From positions 62,001-126,000 of the forward strand of contig NZ_LGDE01000436.1 of NCBI RefSeq assembly GCF_001279725.1: a stretch of 64,000 nucleotides of DNA, written 5' to 3'. Both the position numbers and the translations under genes were made by a program. How positions within the stretch are numbered: position 1 is the stretch's first letter; each line of letters starts with the position of its first letter. The notes beneath the pieces are model-generated. The model saw only the letters and a program-made list of their open reading frames with translations, did not search any database and was not told where the DNA came from. This document shows, in pieces, positions 7,757 to 15,174 of the stretch. Origin of the DNA: Streptomyces sp. WM4235 (GTDB lineage: Bacteria > Actinomycetota > Actinomycetes > Streptomycetales > Streptomycetaceae).

Positions 7757-8935
7757 GTGACCCCCGAAGACTTCGCCGCACTGCTCACCCCCGAGGGCGA
7801 CGCCCTCCTCGCCTCGCTCCGCGACCACGACCCCGCCCAGGAGCTCGCCCTCGCCACCCGGCTGCGCCGCGAGCACCCGGCCGCGCTGGTCTCCGCCGCG
7901 CTCGGTCAGGCCCGGCTGCGGCAGCGGGCCGTCGCGAAGTTCGGGGCCGAGGACGCGTTCCGGATGTACTTCACGCCCGGCGGCGGCGAGATGGCCACCC
8001 GCGCGTCGGTGGCCGGGTACCGCGCCGAGCGGCTCGCCGCCCTGGGCGTGCGCGGCGTCGCCGACCTGTGCTGCGGCATCGGCGGCGACGCCCTGGCCCT
8101 GGCCCGCCTCGGGATCCGGGTGCTGGCCGTGGACCACGACCCGCTGACCGTCGCCGTGGCACGGGCCAACGCCGAGGCGCTGGGGCTGGCGGACCTGATC
8201 GAGGTCCGGGAAGCCGACGTGACGGACGTGGACACCACCGGGTACGACGCCGTCTTCATCGACCCGGCCCGGCGCGGCGGCCGCGGGAGGATCTTCGACC
8301 CCGAGGGCTACTCGCCGCCGCTCTCCTGGGCCGTGGAGGCCGCTCGGGCCGCCCGGTACGCGGCGATCAAGATCGCTCCCGGGATCCCGCACGAGGCCGT
8401 GCCCGCCGAGGCGGAGGCCGAGTGGATCTCCGACCAGGGCGACGTGAAGGAGGCGGTGCTGTGGTTCGGGACCTCGCCCGGCACCGTGCGCGCCACCCTG
8501 CTGCCCGGACCGCGCGCGCTGGAGACCGCCGACCCGTTGCCCGACCCGGAGGCCGGACCGGTCGGGCGCTGGCTGTACGAGCCCGACGGCGCCGTGATCC
8601 GCGCCCATCTGGTCGCGGAGGTCGCCGAGGAACTGGACGGCCGGCTCATCGACCCGACCATCGCTTACATCACCGCCGACGAGCTGCGCGCGACCCCGTA
8701 CGCGACCGCGTACGAGATCACCGACGTCCTGCCCTTCGGCCTCAAGAAGCTCAAGGCCCTGCTGCGCGAGCGCGGGGTGGGCGTCCTGACCGTGAAGAAG
8801 CGGGGCTCGGCGATCGAGCCCGAGGAGCTGCGCAGGAAGGTCAAACCGCAGGGCCCGAACTCCGCGACCGTGTTCCTGACGCGCGTGGCGGGCGCCCCGT
8901 CGATGCTGATCGGCGCGCCGGCGCCCCGGGACTGA
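7757..8935 (+). CDS. Class I SAM-dependent methyltransferase with THUMP-like domain
   Basis: A 392-residue protein. The Rossmann methyltransferase domain shows motif I (VADLCCGIGGDALALA, about 101-116), the acidic loop AVDHDP, and FIDPARR in the motif IV position. The C-terminal part resembles the THUMP-like module found in actinobacterial methyltransferases annotated with this name. An RNA substrate is likely by analogy with THUMP proteins but unproven. I chose GTG at 7757: CACAAT lies 6 nt upstream, which suggests a leaderless transcript, and upstream in-frame sequence lacks coding character. The 3' end overlaps the convergent membrane-protein gene by 95 nt. Confidence 0.85.
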   Translation: MTPEDFAALLTPEGDALLASLRDHDPAQELALATRLRREHPAALVSAALGQARLRQRAVAKFGAEDAFRMYFTPGGGEMATRASVAGYRAERLAALGVRGVADLCCGIGGDALALARLGIRVLAVDHDPLTVAVARANAEALGLADLIEVREADVTDVDTTGYDAVFIDPARRGGRGRIFDPEGYSPPLSWAVEAARAARYAAIKIAPGIPHEAVPAEAEAEWISDQGDVKEAVLWFGTSPGTVRATLLPGPRALETADPLPDPEAGPVGRWLYEPDGAVIRAHLVAEVAEELDGRLIDPTIAYITADELRATPYATAYEITDVLPFGLKKLKALLRERGVGVLTVKKRGSAIEPEELRRKVKPQGPNSATVFLTRVAGAPSMLIGAPAPRD

Positions 8936-9584
8936 TCCGTCGCCCGTACGACGCGGACCGCCCGGCGGGTCCGGCGGGTCGCAGGGCGCACAGCGCCCAG
9001 CGGTAGTGGGCGCCGGCCTTGCCGAGGCCCAGCAGGGCGGTGACCCACAGGATCAGGCCGAGTCCCATCGTGAGGACGAGTTCCGCGTACGCGCCCTCCC
9101 CCGGCCGGGTCCCGGCCGCCGCCCCGAAGGTCACCCGGAGCCCGAGCGCGCCCAGGGCGAGGGAGGACAGCAGCCAGGCCAGGCTCCGGCCGGGGGCGCG
9201 CAGCCGGCGGTCGGCGGCCGGGTCGCGGTCCGATGCCGCCCAGGCGCACTGCAGTTGCCGTATCCGCCGATCCAGTCGGGCGCCCCGGCCGAACCAGATG
9301 CCGCCGGACACCAGCACGCCGGCGGCGAGGGCGGCGAAGACGAGGCCGAGGGCGCGGGCGAGGGGGCCGCCCTCCTCGAAGGCCATCAGGGCCATGCCGA
9401 CGAAGGACCAGCCGAGCGCGAAGACGGCCGCGACGGCCCAGAGCAGCAGGAGCCGTTCGATGCCCAGGTTGTGCCGGACGAGTTCCGCCAGGGAGCGCGC
9501 GCGGTCCGCCCGTACGACGGACTCGTCCAGCCACTCGCGCAGGTGCGCGGGCGGGGGCGGAGGAGGCAGGTCACGTCGAGGCAT
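8841..9584 (-). CDS. Four-helix membrane protein of unknown function
   Basis: A 247-residue protein starting MPRRDLPPPPPPAHLREWL. It has four hydrophobic segments (about residues 44-69, 76-97, 131-150 and 164-185) and a soluble basic C-terminal tail. No family is recognised. I chose the ATG at 9584; a GTG two codons upstream is equally possible. The last 30 or so codons are antisense to the methyltransferase 3' end, so the C-terminal tail is of low complexity and doubtful function. Confidence 0.65.
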   Translation of the reverse strand: MPRRDLPPPPPPAHLREWLDESVVRADRARSLAELVRHNLGIERLLLLWAVAAVFALGWSFVGMALMAFEEGGPLARALGLVFAALAAGVLVSGGIWFGRGARLDRRIRQLQCAWAASDRDPAADRRLRAPGRSLAWLLSSLALGALGLRVTFGAAAGTRPGEGAYAELVLTMGLGLILWVTALLGLGKAGAHYRWALCALRPAGPAGRSASYGRRISPGAPARRSASTGRPPRASGTRSRSSGPAV

Positions 9585-9717
9585 GCGCACGACCGTAGCG
9601 GGGCCCGCTCCAGGACCGCCGGAGGCGGCCTGGACGGACGCGGGAGCCGCCACCGGGCCGGCGGGCCCACCGGGCCGCCGCCGCACCGACCCCGCCCCGT
9701 GCGGCCCCCGTCCCGGC

Positions 9718-9990
9718 TCAGCCGCCCGTGACCTCCACCGACTCGAACCGCCAGCGGTGCACCGCCCGGGTGATCAGGTCCGCGTCCGGCTCCGGCAGTT
9801 CGGGGAGTTCCGCCGACGCCCCCTCGGGGGCGTCCCACCAGGTGAGCACCAGCACCCGGTCCTGGGCGGCGCGGAACACCTCGCGGCGCAGCGGTTCGCG
9901 GGCCAGGACCCGGGAACGGGCCCACTCCAGCAGCTCGTTGGCCCGCCCGGCGACGGCGCGGGCCTCCCACATCAGCGTCACGGTGCTCAC
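9718..9990 (-). CDS. 90-residue conserved-type protein coupled to tsaD
   Basis: Begins [13 protein letters not shown] and ends FESVEVTGG. Its GTG overlaps the tsaD stop codon as GTGA, so translation is coupled to tsaD. The arrangement of a first strand, a long helix ([12 protein letters not shown]), then strands with [10 protein letters not shown] and [10 protein letters not shown], is compatible with a small dimeric alpha/beta-barrel (ABM-like) fold. That is inference from pattern only. Function unknown; the tight coupling to the t6A gene is the only clue. Confidence 0.75.
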   Translation of the reverse strand: MSTVTLMWEARAVAGRANELLEWARSRVLAREPLRREVFRAAQDRVLVLTWWDAPEGASAELPELPEPDADLITRAVHRWRFESVEVTGG

Positions 9991-11129
9991 GAGTAGAGGT
10001 TGTCCTTGCTCAGCTCGTGCACGTGGTCGTGGGAGTGCCCGTGGGAGTGGGAGTGTCCGTGGCCGCCGTGGTCGTGGTCGTGCGCCGTCCCCGGCACGTG
10101 CGGTTCCGTCACCGGCAGCGAGGAGTCCGCGGACAGGTCCCAGTCCGAGGCCGGCCGGTTCCGCTTGACCATCTCCGCGCCCAGCGCCGCGACCATCGCG
10201 CCGTTGTCCGTGCACAGCTTCGGCCGCGGCACCCGCAGCACGATCCCCGCGTCGTCGCAGCGCTCCTGTGCCAGTGAGCGGAGCCGGGAGTTGGCCGCGA
10301 CACCGCCGCCGATCATCAGGTGGTCGACGCCCTCGTCCTTGCAGGCGCGGATCGCCTTGCGGGTCAGCACGTCCACGACGGCCTCCTGGAAGGAGGCCGC
10401 CACGTCGCGCACCGGCACGTCCTCGCCGGCCTTCCGCTTCGCCTCGATCCAGCGGGCCACGGCCGTCTTGAGCCCGGAGAAGGAGAAGTCGTACGCCGCG
10501 TCGCGGGGCCCGGTCAGTCCGCGCGGGAAGTTGATCGCCTTCGGGTCGCCCTCGCGTGCGAGCCGGTCGATGACCGGGCCGCCGGGGAAGCCCAGCTGGA
10601 GCACCCGCGCGATCTTGTCGAAGGCCTCGCCCGCCGCGTCGTCGATGGTCGCGCCGAGCGGCCGTACGTCGGTGGTGATGTCCGGGGCCAGGAGCAGCGA
10701 GGAGTGCCCGCCGGAGACCAGCAGGGCCATGGTCGGTTCCGGCAGCGGGCCGTGTTCGAGCTGGTCGACGCAGATGTGCGAGGCCAGGTGGTTCACCCCG
10801 TACAGCGGCTTGCCCAGGGCGTACGCGTAGGCCTTCGCCGCCGAGACGCCGACCAGCAGGGCGCCGGCGAGGCCCGGGCCCGCGGTGACGGCGATGCCGT
10901 CGAGGTCGCGGGCGCTGACCCCGGCCTCCTTCAGGGCGCGCTCGATGGTGGGCACCATCGCCTCCAGGTGGGCCCGGGAGGCGACCTCGGGGACGACCCC
11001 GCCGAAGCGGGCGTGCTCGTCGACGCTCGACGCGATGGCGTCCGCCAGCAGGGTGGTGCCGCGGACGACGCCGACGCCGGTCTCGTCGCAGGACGTCTCG
11101 ATGCCGAGGACGAGGGGTTCGTCAGCCAT
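9987..11129 (-). CDS. tsaD: tRNA N6-threonylcarbamoyladenosine transferase TsaD
   Basis: A 380-residue Kae1/Qri7/YgjD-family enzyme that transfers the threonylcarbamoyl group to A37 of ANN-decoding tRNAs, working with TsaB and TsaE, both encoded nearby. Diagnostic features are [14 protein letters not shown] at the N-terminus, the metal ligands H114 and H118 in VNHLASH, and [11 protein letters not shown] chose ATG 11129, preceded by GAGAAGTGAG; the upstream GTG at 11138 would overlap that site. It overlaps the rimI 3' end by 8 nt. Unusual: after the catalytic fold there is a tail of about 22 residues that is mostly His, Asp and Gly/Ser. Confidence 0.97.
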   Translation of the reverse strand: MADEPLVLGIETSCDETGVGVVRGTTLLADAIASSVDEHARFGGVVPEVASRAHLEAMVPTIERALKEAGVSARDLDGIAVTAGPGLAGALLVGVSAAKAYAYALGKPLYGVNHLASHICVDQLEHGPLPEPTMALLVSGGHSSLLLAPDITTDVRPLGATIDDAAGEAFDKIARVLQLGFPGGPVIDRLAREGDPKAINFPRGLTGPRDAAYDFSFSGLKTAVARWIEAKRKAGEDVPVRDVAASFQEAVVDVLTRKAIRACKDEGVDHLMIGGGVAANSRLRSLAQERCDDAGIVLRVPRPKLCTDNGAMVAALGAEMVKRNRPASDWDLSADSSLPVTEPHVPGTAHDHDHGGHGHSHSHGHSHDHVHELSKDNLYS

Positions 11130-11643
11130 GGGACTCACTTCTCACGGGTTGTGCGGAGCTCAGGGAGTTCGCGGGGTCGGCGAGGCGCATGACGAGCGCG
11201 TCGACGTTGCCCGGTTGGTAGTAGCCGCGTCGGAATCCGATGGGCTCGAAGCCGAATCGCTCGTAGAGCTTCTGGGCCCGCGTGTTGTCCACGCGTACCT
11301 CCAGGAGCACTTCCGCGCATTCGAAGGCGGTCGCGGCGCGGAGCAGGTCGGTGAGCAGCCGGGCGCCGAGACCGGTGCCCCACTGTTCGCGGGCGACCGC
11401 GATGGTCTGTACGTCGCCCAAGTCGCCGGCCGCGGCCAGTCCGGCGTAGCCGACCAGTCGGCCGGCCCCGTCCTCGGCGACCACGTAGTGGCGGGTGGCG
11501 TGCGGGCCGCGTGCGTGGGCGAGTTCGGACCAGAACATCCCGGCGGACCAGGCGTCCTCGGGGAAGAGCTCGTGCTCCAGCTCCAGCACCGGTTCGATGT
11601 CCCACCAGCGCATGTCGCGCAGCACCACGGTCGGGGCCGTCAC
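11122..11643 (-). CDS. rimI: Ribosomal protein S18-alanine N-acetyltransferase RimI
   Basis: A 173-residue GNAT acetyltransferase. The acetyl-CoA loop [13 protein letters not shown] and the C-terminal segment [22 protein letters not shown] are characteristic of RimI, which acetylates the N-terminal alanine of ribosomal protein S18. GTG start in a GTGA overlap with the tsaB stop; the 3' end overlaps tsaD. The tsaB-rimI-tsaD order is common in actinobacteria and Firmicutes. Sequence upstream of this GTG is an artefactual extension antisense-like to tsaB codons. Confidence 0.95.
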   Translation of the reverse strand: MTAPTVVLRDMRWWDIEPVLELEHELFPEDAWSAGMFWSELAHARGPHATRHYVVAEDGAGRLVGYAGLAAAGDLGDVQTIAVAREQWGTGLGARLLTDLLRAATAFECAEVLLEVRVDNTRAQKLYERFGFEPIGFRRGYYQPGNVDALVMRLADPANSLSSAQPVRSESHG

Positions 11644-12302
11644 TGCGGGGTGACCACCTTGTAGTTCTTGGGCACCTGGGCGTCGGGGCGGCGCAGGTAC
11701 AACGGCGTCGGGGGCAGGAACTCCGCCCCGGCCGCCAGTCGTTCCGCGGCCAAGGCCGCGAGGGCGCCGGCGGACTGGTGCTCGGGGCTCCGCGCGTCGG
11801 TGAAGACGTCCGGGTAGAGCACGGCGCCCTGGCCGACGGAGGGCAGGCCCGCGACCTGTTCGGCGATCTCGGCCGGGCGGTCCACGGCGGGTTCGCCGAC
11901 GCGGGTGCGCGGGTCCTCGTAGCGGGCCCAGTAGACCTCCTTGCGCCGCGCGTCGGTGGCGACGACGAAGGGGCCCTCGATGCCGGCGGCGCCCGCGGCG
12001 TACGCGAGCCCGTCGAGGGTGCACAGGCCGTGGACGGGGACGCCGAGGACGGAGGCGAAGGTGGAGGCGGTCACGAGGCCGACACGGAGTCCCGTGTAGG
12101 GGCCGGGGCCGACGCCGACGACGATGCCGGTGACGGCGTCGAGCCTCAGCCCGGCCTCGGCGAGCACCTTGTCGACGGAGGGCAGCAGCAGCTCCCCGTG
12201 GCGGCGGGCGTCGACCTGGTTCGACTCGGCGAGGACGGACTCGCCGTCGTGCAGGGCGACGGTGACGGCGGGCGTGGCGGTATCTACAGCGAGCAAGAGC
12301 AC
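11640..12302 (-). CDS. tsaB: t6A biosynthesis protein TsaB
   Basis: A 220-residue ASKHA-fold protein that scaffolds TsaD in t6A synthesis. The N-terminus LLLAVDTATPAVTVAL, the HGELLLPSVDKVL helix and VGVGPGPYTGLRVG are typical. It lacks the TsaD metal histidines, as expected for TsaB. GTG start, first gene of tsaB-rimI-tsaD. It is divergent from the transpeptidase-like gene at 12473, and the shared 170-bp gap should hold both promoters. Confidence 0.95.
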   Translation of the reverse strand: MLLLAVDTATPAVTVALHDGESVLAESNQVDARRHGELLLPSVDKVLAEAGLRLDAVTGIVVGVGPGPYTGLRVGLVTASTFASVLGVPVHGLCTLDGLAYAAGAAGIEGPFVVATDARRKEVYWARYEDPRTRVGEPAVDRPAEIAEQVAGLPSVGQGAVLYPDVFTDARSPEHQSAGALAALAAERLAAGAEFLPPTPLYLRRPDAQVPKNYKVVTPQ

Positions 12303-12472
12303 GCGAACAGCCTACGACTCCGGGGCCCCGGGCCCTTGCGGCCGGTCGCCGGGCACCCTGACTGCTACCTTTCGACCGGGGTACCGCGAGGTACCGTCCG
12401 AACGCCCCGGGGCAGGCCCGGTCGGATCGTTCGGCACAACGCTTTCAGGACCGCGCGGAGAGGTGGAGCAAG

Positions 12473-13033
12473 GTGGCACGCAGCAGCTCGGGAATCGTGG
12501 CCGGGCTCACCGTGGCGGCGCTCGCCGCCGTCGGCTTCCTCGGCTACCAGGCCTCCGCGACGGCGCCCGCGCACCCCGTGAAGGCCTCCCCGCAGGCACC
12601 GGCGTCCGGCGCTCCGAGCCAGTCCCCCGCCAAGCAGGACCCGGCGAAGGCCACGGCCGTGCCGGAGGGCTCGGGCACGGGCGAGCGCGTCGTGTACTCG
12701 GTGTCCGGGAAGCGGGTCTGGCTGGTGGCCGCGGACGGTCGCGCGGCGAAGACCTTCACGGTGATGCCGAGCACGGTGCACCCGGCGGCGGGCACCTACG
12801 TCGTCGGTTCCCGGGCGGGCGCGGTGCCCGGCTCGGACGGGGCGCCGATCGAGCACGTGGTGCGGTTCGCGAGCGTGGACGGCGTCTCGATCGGGTTCAG
12901 CGCCCGGGTGGACGGCAAGACGCCGGCGCCGGACCCGGCCAAGAAGACCGGCGGCATCCGCATGTCGCGGCTCGACGGTGACGTGATGTGGACGTTCGCG
13001 ACGATCAACTCGAAGGTCGTCGTCGTTCCCTGA
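12473..13033 (+). CDS. Secreted/membrane-anchored, degenerate L,D-transpeptidase-like protein
   Basis: A 186-residue protein. An N-terminal hydrophobic helix (about 6-27) and an Ala/Pro/Ser/Lys linker precede a domain (about 75-186) that follows the YkuD pattern: VVYSVSGKRVWLVAADG then FTVMPSTVHPAAGTYVVGSR. Where active enzymes have a His-Gly followed by S/H-G-C-(I/V)-R, this one has DG and TGGIRMS: the catalytic cysteine and histidine are absent. It should therefore be enzymatically inactive and may be a binding or regulatory protein at the wall. GTG start with AGGTGGAG upstream. The 3' end carries a tandem repeat that duplicates the stop-codon region. Confidence 0.75.
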   Translation: MARSSSGIVAGLTVAALAAVGFLGYQASATAPAHPVKASPQAPASGAPSQSPAKQDPAKATAVPEGSGTGERVVYSVSGKRVWLVAADGRAAKTFTVMPSTVHPAAGTYVVGSRAGAVPGSDGAPIEHVVRFASVDGVSIGFSARVDGKTPAPDPAKKTGGIRMSRLDGDVMWTFATINSKVVVVP

Positions 13034-13103
13034 CCCGGGACCCGCGTTCCCTGACCCGGGCCCGCGTGCCCCGACCCGGGACCCGCGTTCCCCGACCCGC
13101 CCG
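13025..13103. repeat. 20-21-bp tandem repeat over the stop codon
   Basis: Four copies (13025-13045, 13046-13065, 13066-13086, partial 13087-13103) of a GTTCCCTGACCCGGGACCC-type unit. Copy 1 contains the last codons and the TGA of the transpeptidase-like gene; copy 2 repeats that TGA, and copies 3 and 4 have CGA instead. Confidence 0.92.
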
Positions 13104-13134
13104 TGGGTCCGCCCGTTTCACCCGTATGTGGGAA

Positions 13135-13314
13135 TCAGGCCGCTTCGGACTCCGGAGCGGCCTGTTCCGTGTTCCCGGGCGCCTGGGAGGCCGGTTCCCA
13201 CGAGGGCGGCGTCGAGACGGCCGTGGCGGCCGCGCACGAGGCGAGCAGGGCCCGCATGGACACGACCGTGCGGGCGGTTCGCTCCGCTCCCGCTGCTGCT
13301 CCTACTGCCGACAT
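13135..13314 (-). CDS. 59-residue small protein with iron-box-type promoter
   Basis: A small gene with full expression signals. It has ATG at 13314, a perfect AGGAGG ribosome-binding site (13320-13325) 5 nt upstream, and a promoter overlapped by an iron-box-like palindrome. The product begins MSAVGAAAGAERTARTVVSM, has one moderately hydrophobic Ala-rich helix (about 18-34) with a single Cys at about 27, and ends in an acidic Pro/Glu/Ala tail with a single Trp. No domain recognised. The stop codon lies at the base of a GC-rich hairpin. Monocistronic: the genes on either side are in other transcription units. Iron control is inferred from the operator. Confidence 0.65.
   Translation of the reverse strand: MSAVGAAAGAERTARTVVSMRALLASCAAATAVSTPPSWEPASQAPGNTEQAAPESEAA
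13139..13163 (-). terminator. Hairpin at the stop codon of the small protein
   Basis: GGCCGCT and AGCGGCC arms with an inner CGG/CCG extension and a 3-nt loop. It covers the last codons of the 59-residue gene and ends 1 nt before its stop codon. No T-run follows, so it may be a terminator or an mRNA-stabilising end. Confidence 0.45.
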
Positions 13315-13347
13315 GGATGCCTCCTGGACGGGCCCGGGACGCCTTAC

Positions 13348-13383
13348 TTAGGTAAACCTAACCAGCGCTCGCTACCATGTCAC
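13348..13383 (-). promoter_or_regulatory. Promoter with iron-box-like operator
   Basis: Minus strand: -35 GTGACA (13378-13383), 17-nt spacer, -10 TAGGTT (13355-13360). The plus-strand text TTAGGTAAACCTAACC (13348-13363) is an AGGT/ACCT palindrome. It agrees at 13 of 16 positions with the first 16 of the DtxR/IdeR/DmdR consensus TTAGGTTAGGCTAACCTAA. It overlaps the -10 box, so repressor binding would block transcription. Alternative: a palindromic site for another regulator, since the centre is shorter than in the classic box. Confidence 0.6.
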
Positions 13384-13434
13384 CACGAGCGCACCCACCG
13401 GCGCAACGTTTTCCCGACGAGTTGTCGGTACCTT

Positions 13435-14010
13435 TTACCGCGCGGCTCGATCCACCCGCCCGGTCGCCTCGGCGAGCCCCGCGAGCCCGGCGTCCGCCCA
13501 GCGCGATCCGATGCCGCGCACCGTGACCCGGCGTACGTCGTCCAGGACCTCCTCGTGCCCCACCGCCCGGGCGATCACCACGTGCAGCCGGTCGTCGGAG
13601 AGCTCCTCGACCTTCCCGTCGCCCCACTCCACGACGACCACGGACTCGGGCAGCGAGACGTCGAGGTCGAGGTCCTCCATCTCGTCCAGGCCGCCGCCGA
13701 GCCGATACGCGTCCACGTGCACCAGCGCCGGGCCGCCGACCAGCGAGGGATGCACCCGGGCGATCACGAAGGTCGGCGAGGTCACGGCCCCGCGCACGCC
13801 CAGGCCCTCGCCCAGGCCCCGGGTGAGGGTGGTCTTGCCGGCGCCGAGTTCGCCGGTCAGCAGGACCAGGTCGCCGGGGCGCAGCAGGGCGGCGACGCGA
13901 CGGCCCAGTTCCTGCATGGATTCGGGCGAGTCGACGGTGATCAGGGTCTCGGTGGCGGCGCCGGCCTCAGGAGCCTGGCTGCGCTGCGCTTCCCGCGGTG
14001 CTTCTTCCAT
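13435..14010 (-). CDS. tsaE: t6A biosynthesis ATPase TsaE
   Basis: A 191-residue P-loop ATPase that drives t6A synthesis with TsaB and TsaD. Walker A is GELGAGKTTLTRGLG; SPTFVIARVH, HVDAYRLGG and the Walker-B-like VVVVEWGDG are all family features. I use the ATG at 14010; a TTG three codons upstream is possible. The start lies 44 nt inside the 3' end of the upstream hydrolase gene, implying co-transcription with alr. A C-terminal extension beyond the usual family length is typical of actinobacteria. Confidence 0.95.
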   Translation of the reverse strand: MEEAPREAQRSQAPEAGAATETLITVDSPESMQELGRRVAALLRPGDLVLLTGELGAGKTTLTRGLGEGLGVRGAVTSPTFVIARVHPSLVGGPALVHVDAYRLGGGLDEMEDLDLDVSLPESVVVVEWGDGKVEELSDDRLHVVIARAVGHEEVLDDVRRVTVRGIGSRWADAGLAGLAEATGRVDRAAR

Positions 14011-15157
14011 GCCCGCCAACGTTAGCGGCTTCGGATCCCGTGTCCGGCACGGCTCCGGTGCGGGCCAGCAGCCCGGTCAGCAGCCCGGTCACGATCTCCG
14101 GGCGCTCCAGCATCATCAGGTGCCCGGTGTTCTCCAGGACCACCAGTTCGGCGGCCGGCAGGGCCTCCTTCATGGCGACGCTGTGCTCCGCCGGGGTGAT
14201 CATGTCCCGGTCGCCCGCGATCACGGTGACGGGGATCCCCGCGAACCGCTGGAGCGCGGCGGTCTTGTCGTGGATCTGGAACGCCGGATAGAACTCGGCG
14301 ACCACGTCGATCGGCGTCGCCTCGATCAGCCGCTCGGCGAACCGCGCGACGCCCGGGTCCACGTCCCGCGACCCGAACGAGTACTGCTTGATCATGCCCG
14401 CGAAGAGGTCCGCGGTCGCCCGCCGGCCCCGCTCCACGAGCTCCACCTGCGAGCCGAGCACCTTGAGCACCCCGGGCAGCAACCGGCGCACGGCGCCCAT
14501 CCCGACCGCGGGCAGCCCGTACGTCACCTCGCCGAGCAGACCGCTGGAGGTGCCGACCAGCGCCACCCCGAGGACGCGGTCGCGCACCAGCTCCGGGAAC
14601 TGCTCCGCCAGCGCCATGATGGTCATGCCGCCCATGGAGTGCCCGACCAGCACCAGCGGCCCCTCGGGGGCGGCGGCGTCAAGGACGGCCTTGAGGTCGC
14701 GGCCGAGCTGGTCGATGGTGACGGGTTCGCCGGCGGCCTGGGCGAGGCCGCGCATGCTGCGGCCGTGGCTGCGCTGGTCCCAGTACACGGCGCGGACCAC
14801 GCCGCGCAGGGCGGCCCGCTGGAAGTGCCAGGAGTCCTGGCCCAGGCAGTAGCCGTGGCAGAAGACGACGGTGACCGCCGGCGGGGTCCTGCGGCGCAGC
14901 CGGCGCCGCTTGCCCGGGTCCTCCGCGGGCAGCTCGTCGACCTCGTAGTACAGCTCGGTGCCGTCCTCGGCCCGGGCGGTCCCCTCGGTGCCGCGCAGGG
15001 AGCCGTAGTCCCCGGCGGCGTCGAGGGCCAGCCGGGCCTTCATCCGGATGCCGCGGCCCACCGTGATCCGTTCGACGGCGACACCGGCCGCCGCGCCGGC
15101 GGCCATCACACCGATCGCGGCTCCGGCCCAGCCGGCCTTGCGCCAGTTCTCGCTCAC
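13967..15157 (-). CDS. Alpha/beta-hydrolase
   Basis: A 396-residue alpha/beta-hydrolase fold protein. The oxyanion segment FCHGYCLGQDSW, the nucleophile elbow GHSMGG and the late VIAGDRD and NTGHLMMLERPE provide Ser, Asp and His of a catalytic triad. A hydrophobic N-terminal helix (about 8-28) suggests membrane anchoring or export. The substrate is unknown (esterase, lipase or similar). It lies 17 nt after alr and overlaps tsaE by 44 nt, an alr-hydrolase-tsaE order often seen in streptomycetes. Confidence 0.9.
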   Translation of the reverse strand: MSENWRKAGWAGAAIGVMAAGAAAGVAVERITVGRGIRMKARLALDAAGDYGSLRGTEGTARAEDGTELYYEVDELPAEDPGKRRRLRRRTPPAVTVVFCHGYCLGQDSWHFQRAALRGVVRAVYWDQRSHGRSMRGLAQAAGEPVTIDQLGRDLKAVLDAAAPEGPLVLVGHSMGGMTIMALAEQFPELVRDRVLGVALVGTSSGLLGEVTYGLPAVGMGAVRRLLPGVLKVLGSQVELVERGRRATADLFAGMIKQYSFGSRDVDPGVARFAERLIEATPIDVVAEFYPAFQIHDKTAALQRFAGIPVTVIAGDRDMITPAEHSVAMKEALPAAELVVLENTGHLMMLERPEIVTGLLTGLLARTGAVPDTGSEAANVGGHGRSTAGSAAQPGS

Positions 15158-15174
15158 GCCGTCGCCGTCCTCAC

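Noticed and set aside
9987..10090. Frameshift in tsaD causing the His-rich end
   Set aside because: The preceding catalytic fold is complete and the next gene starts by a normal GTGA overlap at the stop, so the tail is in the natural frame.
13103..13355. Plus-strand frames of 75-82 codons over the small peptide gene
   Set aside because: They have no ribosome-binding site, whereas the minus strand has AGGAGG, promoter and operator for the 59-residue gene.
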